From NCBI GenBank assembly GCA_947454155.1, contig CANGIT010000001.1, forward strand, positions 62,001-126,000: a stretch of 64,000 nucleotides of DNA, given 5' to 3'. Made by a program: the position numbers and the translations under genes. This document shows, piece after piece, positions 9,115 through 18,314 of the stretch. The notes under the pieces are model-generated. The model was not told where the DNA came from and did no database searches. It saw nothing but the letters and a program-made list of their open reading frames with translations. Positions within the stretch are counted from its first letter, which is position 1. Every line of letters starts with the position of its first letter. This DNA is from Chitinophagaceae bacterium. Lineage in GTDB: Bacteria; Bacteroidota; Bacteroidia; Chitinophagales; Chitinophagaceae.

Positions 9115-9528
9115 ATGGAAATCAGTTTCAATCTGGAGGAAATCAATCATGCTGCCCGCGAATTCCTGCATATGTCAGGCAATGCCCGCTGTTTTGCTTT
9201 TCATGGTGAGATGGGTGCAGGGAAAACCACTTTTATAGCCAAAGTTTGCAAACTGTTGGGGGTTGCAGAAGGGCAGAGCAGTCCTACATTTTCCATCATC
9301 AACGAATATGTCACTCAACAAAAGGCTAGCATTTTCCATATTGATCTTTACCGTCTAAAGGACGAGCAGGAAGCTAAAGCGGCGGGCGTAGAGGATTGTA
9401 TCTTTTCAGGTAATTATTGTTTTGTGGAATGGCCCGAAAGAGCGGCATCGCTTTTTCCGGAAGGTACTGTTCATTGTTTTCTTTCTTTGGCAGGTCACGA
9501 CCGCAGAATCCTGCAATTAAAGTTGTAA
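9115..9528 (+). CDS. tsaE: tRNA threonylcarbamoyladenosine biosynthesis ATPase TsaE
   Basis: A 137-residue P-loop protein with Walker A GEMGAGKTTF at about residues 30-39, the family's SSPTFSIINEY segment after it, and HIDLYRL. TsaE works with TsaB and TsaD to put the t6A modification on ANN-decoding tRNAs at position 37, resetting the complex by ATP hydrolysis. TsaB is encoded at 42 kb in this window. The length is normal for the family. The ATG at 9115 directly follows a promoter element. ald follows after 37 bases, so the two likely form one transcript. Confidence 0.95.
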   Translation: MEISFNLEEINHAAREFLHMSGNARCFAFHGEMGAGKTTFIAKVCKLLGVAEGQSSPTFSIINEYVTQQKASIFHIDLYRLKDEQEAKAAGVEDCIFSGNYCFVEWPERAASLFPEGTVHCFLSLAGHDRRILQLKL

Positions 9529-9565
9529 CTTGTAAAGGCTTTTTCATCTATCATTCACACTGCTT

Positions 9566-10780
9566 ATGTCGTCATTAAAACCAATCGTTGATGCCTCCAT
9601 CAATATAGAAACGCAAGAAGAGATGTTGGACATCAAACCGAAAGGCGAGTCTTTGCTGATCGGTATTCCCAAAGAAACTTCATTAAATGAAAACAGAATA
9701 GCGCTTACGCCTGAAGCCGTTGGCGTCTTGATGGCCAATGGGCATCAGGTGGTGATGGAAACCAATGCAGGTAAGGGCGCCAATTATACCGATAAAGATT
9801 ATTCGGAAGCTGGTGCGAGAATTGTCTATGATAAAAAAGAGATTTTCAATTGCCACATCATCGTCAAAAGTGCTTTGGTAACAGAAGAAGACTGCGAGTT
9901 GCTGAAACCCAATACCACCATCATTTCTCCGATACACATGGCTATCGTTAGCAGAAGCATCCTCGAGAAAATGATGGATAAGAAAGTGACAGCCATCAGC
10001 TTTGAAAATCTGAAAGACGAAAGCGGACATAATCCCATCGTCAGAAGCATGAGTGAAATTGCAGGAAGTGCAGTGATGATTATCGCCGGACAATATTTGA
10101 GCAATGCCAATGATGGCAAAGGAGTGCTCTTGGGAGGCATCAGTGGTATTCCGCCTACCAAGGTGATCATCATTGGAGCCGGCACAGTAGGCGAATATGC
10201 CGCCAGAAACGCCCTCGCCATGGGAGCCAGCGTAAAAGTTTTTGATAATAGCATTTATCGGTTGAAACGTTTGCAGAACAATATCGGCATGCGCATCTGG
10301 ACTTCTGTATTGGAACCCAAGATCCTGAGTAAACAGCTCAAAACCTGCGATGTAGCCATAGGGGCACTCAGTGGTGCTGCAGGTCGAACGCCCGTTGTGG
10401 TTACCGAGGAGATGGTCAGTAATATGCGCCCGGGATCGGTAATTGTAGATGTGAGCATCGACCATGGAGGCTGCTTCGAAACCAGTAAGGTAACCTCTCA
10501 CGAAAATCCAGTCTTCAATAAATACGAAGTGATTCATTACTGCGTACCCAACATTCCCAGCGGATTCGCCAGAACCGCTTCACATGCCATCAGTAATGTA
10601 CTGATGCCCCTTTTGATAGAAACTGGCGAAGACGGTGGTATCGACAATCTGGTCTGGCACCGCATGAATGTGCGCAGCGGTATTTATATTTTCAAAGGCA
10701 GCCTTACCAATTTTTATCTCAGTGAAAGATTCGATTTGAAGTATACGGATCTCAATTTGCTTATTGCCAGCAGGAGATAA
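9566..10780 (+). CDS. ald: Alanine dehydrogenase
   Basis: A 404-residue NAD-dependent enzyme that interconverts L-alanine and pyruvate plus ammonia. The catalytic Lys is in HIIVKSALV and the catalytic His in IISPIHMA. The nucleotide-binding turn is IIGAGTVGEYAAR, and the catalytic Asp region is IVDVSIDHGG. Compared with the roughly 370-residue classical enzyme it has about 30 extra residues at the N-terminus before LLIGIPKETSLNENRIALTP. I regard these as real because the ATG at 9566 is spaced well from tsaE. It is cotranscribed with tsaE and converges on the ABC ATPase gene. Confidence 0.94.
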   Translation: MSSLKPIVDASINIETQEEMLDIKPKGESLLIGIPKETSLNENRIALTPEAVGVLMANGHQVVMETNAGKGANYTDKDYSEAGARIVYDKKEIFNCHIIVKSALVTEEDCELLKPNTTIISPIHMAIVSRSILEKMMDKKVTAISFENLKDESGHNPIVRSMSEIAGSAVMIIAGQYLSNANDGKGVLLGGISGIPPTKVIIIGAGTVGEYAARNALAMGASVKVFDNSIYRLKRLQNNIGMRIWTSVLEPKILSKQLKTCDVAIGALSGAAGRTPVVVTEEMVSNMRPGSVIVDVSIDHGGCFETSKVTSHENPVFNKYEVIHYCVPNIPSGFARTASHAISNVLMPLLIETGEDGGIDNLVWHRMNVRSGIYIFKGSLTNFYLSERFDLKYTDLNLLIASRR

Positions 10781-10800
10781 GTCAAAAGTCTTTACTGTAA

Positions 10801-10824
10801 CATGAGGCATAATTGTGCTTCATG
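10801..10824. other. Inverted repeat between convergent ald and ABC ATPase genes
   Basis: CATGAGGCA and TGCTTCATG form a 9-base-pair stem with one wobble or mismatch and a 6-base loop. It lies between two convergent stops, where a bidirectional terminator would be expected, but there is no T tract on either side. Confidence 0.35.
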
Positions 10825-10841
10825 CGCATATCCCCTTTGGG

Positions 10842-11456
10842 TCATTTATATTTTTCTATGGAAATGATTTCCTTACAGCCTTCATATTCATTCTTGTCGT
10901 TGCTGCAAACAATCAGGATGCGATTATCGGTGAATTGTGCCATCAGGTGATGATAGAGCTCGATACCGGATGCATCGAGATTGGTAGTGGGCTCGTCGAG
11001 CAGCAATATTTGGGTTTGGCTTAAAAAAGCTTGTGCGAGTTTTAGTCTTTGTTTCATTCCGCTGCTGAAATAACGAATCTGTTTATGTGCAGCTTTTTTC
11101 AATCCAACCTGATGAAGGCAATCTTCAATAGACAGTAACAGTGGTTTGAATTGTTGGTGAAAGTGCAGCAACTCCATTGCGGTCATTTCTTCTATCAGTT
11201 CGAGGTATGGAGCCACAATGGAAACTTCTTTGTAAGCTTCGGCTTCTGCCATCTCCCGGCCTTCGCCATCCGTAAAAACAATCTTGCCTTCGCTGGCCAT
11301 CACAGCCCCGGCGATCACTTGCAATAAGGTGGACTTTCCGGAGCCATTCGGACCGGTAATGGCATAACTGTATGAAGATTTGAATTCATGATCGAAACCT
11401 CGGAAGATCCATTCACGATTGTAGCGTTTGCCCGTTTGTGTGAGGGTGATCTTCAT
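10842..11456 (-). CDS. Short ABC transporter ATPase subunit, linked to lpxA
   Basis: A 204-residue nucleotide-binding domain with Walker A GPNGSGKST (near residue 35-43), signature FSSGMKQRL, Walker B ILLLDEPT and an H-loop-like Cys/Ser region (LIVCSND). The switch His usually found there seems replaced by Cys (IVCSN). No permease gene is adjacent. Its start is 6 bases after the lpxA stop, making it the last gene of the HD-lpxD-lpxC/fabZ-lpxA operon. That placement suggests an envelope or lipid role, which is inference only. The transported substrate cannot be deduced. Confidence 0.82.
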   Translation of the reverse strand: MKITLTQTGKRYNREWIFRGFDHEFKSSYSYAITGPNGSGKSTLLQVIAGAVMASEGKIVFTDGEGREMAEAEAYKEVSIVAPYLELIEEMTAMELLHFHQQFKPLLLSIEDCLHQVGLKKAAHKQIRYFSSGMKQRLKLAQAFLSQTQILLLDEPTTNLDASGIELYHHLMAQFTDNRILIVCSNDKNEYEGCKEIISIEKYK

Positions 11457-11462
11457 GATGGA

Positions 11463-12260
11463 TTATTCGTCGTCGTTGTTGCCTTTGGTATATCTTTTTA
11501 TGATGCCTCTGCCGCTTTCACGGATGAAGGTTACGATTTCGTCCCTTTCATCGGTGGCCGCCAGTTCCTCTTCAATATAATTCAGGGCCTGCGACGTGTT
11601 CATGTTCTTGTTGTAGATGATTCTGTAGATGTCGAGTATCTGATTGATTCTGTCGAGTGAAAATCCTCTTCTTTTCAAACCCACGGAATTCACACCGGCA
11701 TAGCTGAGTGGCGTACGACCTGCTTTGATATAAGGCGGAACATCTTTGCTGACCAGTGAACCTCCAGCCACAAATGCGTGCTGGCCAATTTGAACAAACT
11801 GATGGATAGCGCACATGCCCGCAAGAATGGCATGATCTCCCAAGGTAACATGCCCTGCCATCTGCGTGTTGTTGCTCATGATGCAGTTGTTGCCAACGAT
11901 GCAGTCATGCGCGATATGGCTGTAGGCCATGATCAGGCAGTTGTCACCAATTTTGGTGGTCCATCTGTCTTTGGTTCCTCTGCTGATGGTCACAAACTCG
12001 CGGATGGTGGTGTTGTTACCGATTTTCACTGTAGTTTCTTCGCCTTCAAATTTCAGGTCCTGAGGAATGCCGGCAATCACTGCGCCCGGAAAAATGCGAC
12101 AATTTTCTCCGATTCTGGCGCCTTCCATGATGGTCACATTGCTGCCAATCCAGGTGCCGCTTCCGATTTCCACATTCTGATGAATGACGGTAAATGGATC
12201 GATTTTTACGTTTGGGGCCAGCTTGGCATTGGGGTGAATATAGGTATGTGGATGAATCAT
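11463..12260 (-). CDS. lpxA: UDP-N-acetylglucosamine acyltransferase LpxA
   Basis: A 265-residue left-handed beta-helix protein made of hexapeptide repeats, for example IGSGTWIGSNVTI and IGENCRIFPGAVI. The catalytic His lies in AYSHIAHDCIVGNN at about residue 120-130, and the C-terminal helical region (LKRRGFSLDRINQILDIYRIIY) matches LpxA rather than LpxD. It transfers a hydroxyacyl chain from ACP to the 3-OH of UDP-GlcNAc, the first step of lipid A synthesis in the cytoplasm. It follows the fused lpxC-fabZ by 37 bases and precedes the ABC ATPase gene by 6. Confidence 0.96.
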   Translation of the reverse strand: MIHPHTYIHPNAKLAPNVKIDPFTVIHQNVEIGSGTWIGSNVTIMEGARIGENCRIFPGAVIAGIPQDLKFEGEETTVKIGNNTTIREFVTISRGTKDRWTTKIGDNCLIMAYSHIAHDCIVGNNCIMSNNTQMAGHVTLGDHAILAGMCAIHQFVQIGQHAFVAGGSLVSKDVPPYIKAGRTPLSYAGVNSVGLKRRGFSLDRINQILDIYRIIYNKNMNTSQALNYIEEELAATDERDEIVTFIRESGRGIIKRYTKGNNDDE

Positions 12261-12297
12261 GTTTTTGTTTTTGTGTCGAATTAAAGATAAACAGCTA

Positions 12298-13704
12298 TTA
12301 GTTTCTTTTTACCAGTTGTGCGGTGAATTCTCCCTCTGTACAGAGTTTGCCTGCAACATAAACGCTGCCTCTCATCACACAAATACCTCTTCTGATGGGT
12401 TCAATGAGCTCCATTTTCAGCAACATGGTATCGCCGGGCACTACTTTTTGTTTGAATTTACAATTGTCTATCTTCAGGAAATAAGTGTCATAGCTTCCCT
12501 CCGGCATCGAATTGATGCACAAGATGCCGCCAGTTTGGGCAAGGGCTTCAATTTGCAAAACGCCGGGCATTACCGGATTACCGGGGAAATGTCCCTGGAA
12601 AAAAAACTCATTGAAAGTTACGTTTTTCACACCCACGATATGCTTGTCGGAAAGTTCCACAATCTTATCTACCAAAAGGAAAGGGTAGCGGTGTGGTAAG
12701 GTTTTTTCAATTTGTTGTAGCGTATAAACTGGTGACTGTGCAGGATCGTACACAGGGATGTCTTTGGTGTGTTTGTTCTTTTTGATGTATTGCTTGATCT
12801 TTTTGGCGAACTCCACATTGCTGCTGTGGCCGGGGCGGTTGGCAATGATATGGGCTTTGATCGGATAGCCAATGAGTGCAAGATCGCCAATCACATCCAA
12901 TAACTTATGGCGGGCCGGCTCATTGGGATAACGCAATTCCAGATTATTGAGATAACCTTCGTTTTTCACTTCCACTTTGGTTCTGCCAAAAGCTTTGGCC
13001 AATCTGGCCATTTCCTCATCATTGATGGGTTTGTCCACAACAACAATCGCATTATTGATGTCGCCTCCTTTGATAAGGTTGTGTTCCAAAAGTGTTTCCA
13101 GTTCGTGCAGAAAGCAAAAGGTTCTGCAGGGTGCAATTTCAGTTTTGAAATCGCGCATGTTTTTTAAACTGGCATGCTGAGTGCCTAAAACAGGGCTGTT
13201 GAAATCGATCAGTGTCGTTAACTCATAATTTGTGGAAGGCAGTGCGGTGATTTCCACTCTTTTGGCTTCGTCGTAGAATGAAATGTTGGTGTCGATGCTG
13301 TACCAGGCTTTGGCTGCATCTTGCTCCAACACACCCGTTTCTTCAATGATTTTTACAAAAGGAGCGCTGCTGCCGTCGATGATGGGGATCTCGGGGCCAT
13401 TGAGTTCAATCAGACAGTTGTCTACGCCCATGCCCACCAATGCGGCCAAGATATGCTCCACTGTACTTACTCTTACTTCTCCCTGTTCGAGGGTGGTGCC
13501 CCTGGATGTGTCTGTTACCAGGTCGCAATCTGCTTTGATGGGGGCGGTTCCTGCCAGGTCAACGCGTTGAAACTGATAGCCGAAACCCGGATTGGCTGGC
13601 TTCAGGGTCATATCCACATTGATTCCGGTATGCAATCCGGTACCGGAAATTTGAATCACTCCGGCTAAAGTATGTTGTTTATCAGGATTGAAATTCTTAT
13701 CCAT
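12298..13704 (-). CDS. lpxC/fabZ: Bifunctional UDP-3-O-acyl-N-acetylglucosamine deacetylase / 3-hydroxyacyl-ACP dehydratase (LpxC-FabZ fusion)
   Basis: About 468 residues in two parts. Residues 1-310 are LpxC: zinc site HILAAL in STVEHILAAL, RHKLLDVIGDL and the catalytic NRPGHSSN. Residues 325-468 are FabZ: LPHRYPFLLVDK, the catalytic His in FFQGHFPGNPVMPG and the acidic residue in QIEALAQ. LpxC commits the cell to lipid A; FabZ dehydrates hydroxyacyl-ACP. The fusion is a recognised Bacteroidota arrangement that couples two enzymes competing for the hydroxyacyl-ACP pool. The start is set at the ATG at 13704 (MDKNFNPDKQ). The longer ORF end at 13734 runs through a near-match promoter element TATCTTCG. 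Confidence 0.96.
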   Translation of the reverse strand: MDKNFNPDKQHTLAGVIQISGTGLHTGINVDMTLKPANPGFGYQFQRVDLAGTAPIKADCDLVTDTSRGTTLEQGEVRVSTVEHILAALVGMGVDNCLIELNGPEIPIIDGSSAPFVKIIEETGVLEQDAAKAWYSIDTNISFYDEAKRVEITALPSTNYELTTLIDFNSPVLGTQHASLKNMRDFKTEIAPCRTFCFLHELETLLEHNLIKGGDINNAIVVVDKPINDEEMARLAKAFGRTKVEVKNEGYLNNLELRYPNEPARHKLLDVIGDLALIGYPIKAHIIANRPGHSSNVEFAKKIKQYIKKNKHTKDIPVYDPAQSPVYTLQQIEKTLPHRYPFLLVDKIVELSDKHIVGVKNVTFNEFFFQGHFPGNPVMPGVLQIEALAQTGGILCINSMPEGSYDTYFLKIDNCKFKQKVVPGDTMLLKMELIEPIRRGICVMRGSVYVAGKLCTEGEFTAQLVKRN

Positions 13705-13721
13705 GCTCCAAAAATTTGCCG

Positions 13722-13729
13722 CGAAGATA
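13722..13729 (-). promoter_or_regulatory. Possible internal promoter element for lpxC/fabZ
   Basis: Minus strand TATCTTCG differs from TAnnTTTG at one position. It lies in the 125-base lpxD-lpxC gap, the widest in the operon, 17 bases before the chosen ATG. Confidence 0.35.
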
Positions 13730-13829
13730 CCCATTATTTTTTTGCGGAGGGCAGGTTTGACAGGATTTGCAGGAAAGGCCAGTTTGTCCTATGCTTTTTA
13801 AAATCGAACTAATTTTTTCTTCTCAATCT

Positions 13830-14864
13830 TTACTTCATGGAACGAATCAACTCTTCGAGTTCTTTTACTTTTTTCTCCAGTTGAGGAAGATTGCGGGCCA
13901 CTGCCTGACTTCGTAAAGCTGAGGTGTAGTCATAAGCCGGAGATCCGGTTACAGCCGTATTGGGTATTTTGATGGATTTGCTTACCCCACTCTGAGCATT
14001 GATTTTACTGCCGTCGGCGATGGTAATATGTCCTACGATGCCTGCCTGTCCGCCAATCATTACATTCTTGCCAATTTTGGTGCTGCCACTCACACCGGTC
14101 TGGGCGGCAATGACTGTATTGTTACCTACCTCCACATTGTGTGCGATTTGCAGTAGATTGTCGAGTTTGGCACCGGAACGAATGATGGTGCTTCCAATGG
14201 TGGCTCTGTCAATAGTGGTGTTGGCGCCAATTTCCACCTTATCTTCAATGACCACATTGCCAATTTGTGGTACTTTCTTCAGTGTGCCATCAGGTTGTGG
14301 CGCAAATCCAAATCCGTCGCTGCCGATTACTGTGTTGGCATGGATAGTAACTTGTGTGCCAATCACACAGTCGTGATAAATTTTAACTCCGGGATGGATG
14401 TTGCTTTGCTGCCCAACTTTTACATTTTTACCCAGGTAAGCCCCCGCATGAATCTTGCTGCCATTCCCCACCACGGCATTTTCGCCAATGTAGGCAAATG
14501 CACCGATAAAAGTATTTTCTCCAATGGTCGCTGAAGGGTGAATGTAACAAGGTTCTTCTTTACCTGTGAGCTGTTGGGAAATAAGTTGCTGATATGCGTC
14601 CAGGAGGATGGCAAAGGAAGAATAAGCATCGGCCACACGAATCAATGTGGCATGGATGGGTTGACGTAAAGCCTGAGCATCGTTGATGATGATGATGGAG
14701 GCTCCGGTGGTGTAAAGAAATTCTTCGTATTTGGGGTTGGCTAAAAAAGCCAATTGGCCCGCTTGGGCTTCTTCGATTTTGCCAAAAGATGATACAGTCG
14801 CAGCCTCATTTCCTTCTACCTTTCCATTGATGATTTGTGCGATTTGTGCTGCGCTGAATTGCAT
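13830..14864 (-). CDS. lpxD: UDP-3-O-acylglucosamine N-acyltransferase LpxD
   Basis: A 344-residue protein. A uridine-binding N-terminal domain (about 1-100, with [13 protein letters not shown]) precedes a left-handed beta-helix of hexapeptide repeats. The LpxD signature [16 protein letters not shown] is followed by [15 protein letters not shown] and IAHNVEVG. The C-terminus ends in a short coiled helix ([18 protein letters not shown]), as in other LpxD trimers. It N-acylates UDP-3-O-acyl-GlcN, the third lipid A step. It begins 16 bases after the HD-domain gene, with lpxC/fabZ downstream. Confidence 0.96.
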   Translation of the reverse strand: MQFSAAQIAQIINGKVEGNEAATVSSFGKIEEAQAGQLAFLANPKYEEFLYTTGASIIIINDAQALRQPIHATLIRVADAYSSFAILLDAYQQLISQQLTGKEEPCYIHPSATIGENTFIGAFAYIGENAVVGNGSKIHAGAYLGKNVKVGQQSNIHPGVKIYHDCVIGTQVTIHANTVIGSDGFGFAPQPDGTLKKVPQIGNVVIEDKVEIGANTTIDRATIGSTIIRSGAKLDNLLQIAHNVEVGNNTVIAAQTGVSGSTKIGKNVMIGGQAGIVGHITIADGSKINAQSGVSKSIKIPNTAVTGSPAYDYTSALRSQAVARNLPQLEKKVKELEELIRSMK

Positions 14865-14880
14865 ATGATTTAAATGATAT

Positions 14881-16068
14881 TTATTGGGGGAAACAAATGT
14901 AATGTTTTTTGACCTTGCCTTTCAGGTTCTCATTGATCAGTGCATTGTCTACTGTTGAGATGTCTTTCACATTGCCGTCTTTGAACAAGATCTGAATGTG
15001 TTCATTTTCGAAATTGTAGGTGCTGCTCGCAGCTACACCCGTGTACACCAGCCATTGCACGTCATCTTCAGACAAGCCAAAAGCTTTTTTCGTTGCATCG
15101 GATTTTTCTTTTATCAATGATTCCGGTATTTCCTCCGAGAAATATTTCACTTTCAGCAGTTTTCTGTCGAGAATACCTTTGCAAAGTGTCGACAACACGA
15201 TGTCTGGGTGATGGCACCATTGTTTGATGGCCATCATCACATCATTGTCGTCCATGCTGCAAAACTGGTCCAGTGTTACCTCTGCGATAGGCTGGTTGAT
15301 GAAACTGTTAAGCGGTTCGGCACAGGCTGCATGGATATGTTTGGCTCTTTTGATGATGCGCTGGAGCATCTGTTCAGCGGCCAAAACGGTTTTATGAAGA
15401 TAAACCTGCCAGTACATCAGCCTTCTGGCCACCAGGAATTTCTCGATGGAATAAATTCCTTTTTCTTCCACCATCAAAACGCCATCTTTCACCACCAGCA
15501 TCTTGATGATACGATCATAGGCCACGGCGCCTTCTATCACACCGGTAAAAAAACTGTCCCTGGTGAGATAGTCCATCCGGTCTACATCCAGCTGGCCACT
15601 GATCAGCTGATGAAGAAACTTTTTGGGGTATTTGTTGGTGAAAATATCGATGGCCATTTGTAACCGCCCGTTGAAAGTATGGTTCAAATCACGGATCAGC
15701 ATCAATGAAAGTTCCTCGTGATGCAAATGTTCGGCCAGTACATGCTCAAGTGCATGCGAAAAAGGTCCGTGTCCGATATCATGCAACAGGATGGCGATTT
15801 TTGCCGCCTGTTGTTCTTCGGGCGTGATGTCTACGCCTTTGCCGGTGAGCTCTTGCAACGCCCAGCGCATCAGGTGATAAGCGCCCAGCGAATGATGAAG
15901 TCTCGAATGCACTGCACCGGGATAAACCAGGTGCGCCATGGCCATCTGGCTGATCCTGCGCAAACGCTGATAATGCGGATGGGCAATGATCTGACTGATC
16001 AATTCGTCGTCGATGGTGATAAAACCATAAACGGGGTCGTTGATGATCTTGTGAAAATTGGCGGCCAT
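14881..16068 (-). CDS. HD-domain phosphohydrolase (dGTPase-like superfamily)
   Basis: A 395-residue protein with the HD metal site: His in [13 protein letters not shown], then [14 protein letters not shown], and a later Asp in [13 protein letters not shown]. This pattern fits the SAMHD1/dGTPase-like HD family found as a conserved gene in Bacteroidota; the substrate is not known from sequence. It is the first gene of the lpx operon, 16 bases before lpxD, and is divergent from porX. Its exact TAGCTTTG promoter element lies about 46 bases upstream. A nucleotide-hydrolysing role is inferred from the family only. Confidence 0.87.
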   Translation of the reverse strand: MAANFHKIINDPVYGFITIDDELISQIIAHPHYQRLRRISQMAMAHLVYPGAVHSRLHHSLGAYHLMRWALQELTGKGVDITPEEQQAAKIAILLHDIGHGPFSHALEHVLAEHLHHEELSLMLIRDLNHTFNGRLQMAIDIFTNKYPKKFLHQLISGQLDVDRMDYLTRDSFFTGVIEGAVAYDRIIKMLVVKDGVLMVEEKGIYSIEKFLVARRLMYWQVYLHKTVLAAEQMLQRIIKRAKHIHAACAEPLNSFINQPIAEVTLDQFCSMDDNDVMMAIKQWCHHPDIVLSTLCKGILDRKLLKVKYFSEEIPESLIKEKSDATKKAFGLSEDDVQWLVYTGVAASSTYNFENEHIQILFKDGNVKDISTVDNALINENLKGKVKKHYICFPQ

Positions 16069-16113
16069 ACGCTTTTGGAAAATTTATTGTTAATACAGAA
16101 ATGACAAGTTTTG

Positions 16114-16121
16114 CAAAGCTA
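16114..16121 (-). promoter_or_regulatory. -7 promoter element for the HD-lpxD-lpxC/fabZ-lpxA-ABC operon
   Basis: Minus strand TAGCTTTG, exact TAnnTTTG, with a leader of about 40 bases to the ATG at 16068. Confidence 0.55.
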
Positions 16122-16241
16122 CAAAGCAGCCGTTAATAAGTTACATTTGTGAGGAAGGAATTCAAAAGCAATGAGGTTTGGCATTTTGTAATGAACAATT
16201 AAGTTTTCACAAATCACCATTTTACTTTTATAAATTATAAC

Positions 16242-17798
16242 ATGAGCATAGCAAGCATACTTTGGGTTGATGATGAAATTGAAAGCATGACCTCTCAAAT
16301 CATGTTTCTGGAAAACAAAGGATATGAAATGCACACAAAAACCAATGGTTTTGATGCGGTAGAATTTGTGAAAGATAATTTTGTAGATGTGGTATTGCTC
16401 GATGAAACCATGCCAGGCATTACAGGCTTGCAGACTTTACAGCGAATGAAAGAAATCAATAGCCACCTTCCTGTGGTATTGATCACAAAAAATGAAGCCG
16501 AAAATCTGATGGATGAAGCTATTGGCAGCCAGATCAGCGATTATCTCATCAAGCCGGTAAACCCCAACCAGGTATGGCTTAGTTTAAAAAAGATCATTGA
16601 CAACAAAAGGCTGGTGGCAGAAAAAACAACTTCTGCTTATCAACAGGAATTCAGAAGTCTGTTCATGGCTTTCAACGACAATCCCGATCATCGGCAATGG
16701 ATGGATATTTATAAAAAGCTTGTTTACTGGGAGCTCGAAATGCAAAAGAGCGACAGCCCGGAAATGCAGGATGTATTTTTTTCTCAGAAACACGAGGCCA
16801 ATACCGAATTCTTCAAATTCATTTCTAAGCATTACGCACAATGGATGTCGCCCAAGTGCGACGATGCACCCATCATGAGCCATAACCTGCTTCGATTTAA
16901 GGTATTACCTCATCTCGAAAAAGGGGCACCTTTATTTTTTGTACTAATTGACAATCTTCGCTTCGACCAATGGAAATCCATCCAATCGATTTTTGCAGAA
17001 AGTTTTCGCATTCATGAAGAAGATTCATTTTACTCCATTTTACCTACCGCCACCCAATACTCACGCAACGCAATTTTCGCCGGATTGTTACCTGTTGAAA
17101 TTGAAAAGAATTTTTCCGCACAATGGAAAAACGATGATGAGGAAGGTGGAAAAAATTTGCATGAGGAAGAGTTATTAAAAGCCCAACTGAGGAGATTGGG
17201 GAAGGGGGACATCAAAATCTCTTTCACCAAAATCACGAACAACCTGGATGGTCAACGCATGGTAGACAATATGCATAATCTGATGCAAAACGACCTCAAT
17301 GTGATCGTGTATAATTTTGTGGATATGCTCAGTCATGCCCGCACCGAAATGGAAGTGCTGAAAGAGCTGGCCGGCGATGAAACCAGCTACAGAAGCCTTA
17401 CCGCCAGTTGGTTTGAGCACAGTCCGCTGCATCAGGCTTTAAAAAAAGTAGCAGACAAACAGCTTAATCTGATTGTAGCCACCGACCACGGCAGTACAAG
17501 AGTGAAAACTGCTGTTCGTGTGGTAGGCGACAAACAAACCACTGCCAATTTAAGGTACAAGCATGGTAGAAATCTGAGCTATGAAGCCAAAGATGTGCTG
17601 GCTTTCAGAAATCCTTCAGAGGCCGGATTGCCGGTGCCTAACGTCAACTCCTCTTATATTTTTGCAAAGGGCGATCAGTTTCTCTGTTACCCCAACAATT
17701 ACAATCATTTTGTCAACTACTACCGCAATACCTTTCAACATGGCGGTGTGAGTTTGGAAGAAATGATCATCCCTGTCATCCGGATGTCTACAAGGTGA
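16242..17798 (+). CDS. porX: PorX: response regulator fused to a PglZ phosphatase-like domain (T9SS regulator)
   Basis: A 518-residue protein. The receiver domain (1-120) has acidic residues in LWVDDE, phosphoacceptor Asp54 (VVLLDETMPG), a switch Thr (VLITKN) and the conserved Lys (YLIKPVNP). The rest is a PglZ, alkaline-phosphatase-like domain with metal-site segments VLIDNLRFDQW, LPTATQYSRNA and VATDHGSTR. This fusion is PorX, shown in Porphyromonas to regulate type IX secretion; the PglZ domain has been linked to nucleotide or phosphodiester hydrolysis. The PorY kinase gene is not in the window. It is divergent from the lpx operon. A near-match promoter TACTTTTA precedes the ATG. Confidence 0.95.
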   Translation: MSIASILWVDDEIESMTSQIMFLENKGYEMHTKTNGFDAVEFVKDNFVDVVLLDETMPGITGLQTLQRMKEINSHLPVVLITKNEAENLMDEAIGSQISDYLIKPVNPNQVWLSLKKIIDNKRLVAEKTTSAYQQEFRSLFMAFNDNPDHRQWMDIYKKLVYWELEMQKSDSPEMQDVFFSQKHEANTEFFKFISKHYAQWMSPKCDDAPIMSHNLLRFKVLPHLEKGAPLFFVLIDNLRFDQWKSIQSIFAESFRIHEEDSFYSILPTATQYSRNAIFAGLLPVEIEKNFSAQWKNDDEEGGKNLHEEELLKAQLRRLGKGDIKISFTKITNNLDGQRMVDNMHNLMQNDLNVIVYNFVDMLSHARTEMEVLKELAGDETSYRSLTASWFEHSPLHQALKKVADKQLNLIVATDHGSTRVKTAVRVVGDKQTTANLRYKHGRNLSYEAKDVLAFRNPSEAGLPVPNVNSSYIFAKGDQFLCYPNNYNHFVNYYRNTFQHGGVSLEEMIIPVIRMSTR

Positions 17799-18011
17799 TG
17801 AAAACAAGTTAAACGGCTCATTTTTACCACTATCTGCATCAGCAAATTTCATCCTTCATTATTTATCAACGGTTGTTGAAAAGTATATTTCAATTTCCCG
17901 CCGAATTAGAGGAAGTTGCATGACGTCAACCGTTCAATCGGATTGAAATAATCTGTAAAAGGGCCGATGCCTTTTGAACAACTAAGACCATATTTGAAAA
18001 CTAGTATCAAC

Positions 18012-18281
18012 ATGAAATTCAATCAACACACACTGGATAAAATCGAAAGGATGATAGAAGAGGGCGGTTACATCGTCCGTTTTGAAAAAGGCACCTTTCA
18101 GAGTGGATACTGTATTCTGCAACAGAAACGCGTGGTTGTGCTCAATAAATTTTTACCTACCGAAGGTAGAATCAATACTCTGATAGATCTTTTGCCACTG
18201 CTCAACATCAATATCGACGATTTGACTCACGAAGGTCAGAAGCTTTACGAAGAATTGATGGAAAAGGAACTCGTACATTGA
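18012..18281 (+). CDS. Conserved small protein of unknown function
   Basis: An 89-residue acidic protein from the ATG at 18012 (MKFNQHTLDKIERMIEEGGY). The ORF-track start at 17967 adds 15 residues that look unlike a protein N-terminus. It contains a compact segment GTFQSGYCILQQKRVVVLNKFL and a helical C-terminus. I think I recognise this as a conserved short protein of Bacteroidota, but I know no function. It sits between porX and an MBL-fold gene; the next ATG is 33 bases after its stop, suggesting cotranscription with that hydrolase. There is one Cys, no metal motif and no signal peptide. Confidence 0.72.
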   Translation: MKFNQHTLDKIERMIEEGGYIVRFEKGTFQSGYCILQQKRVVVLNKFLPTEGRINTLIDLLPLLNINIDDLTHEGQKLYEELMEKELVH

Positions 18282-18314
18282 TGATTGGCTGATTTTCACG
18301 ACTTATTCATTACC

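Noticed and set aside
9683-10537. 284-codon minus-strand ORF opposite ald
   Set aside because: It is fully antisense to a clear alanine dehydrogenase, and its translation is rich in His, Cys and Ser without domain motifs, as expected of a shadow frame.
17868-17935. Inverted CAACGGTTG/CAACCGTTC pair between porX and the small gene
   Set aside because: Only 8 matching bases about 50 bases apart, with no support from promoter position.
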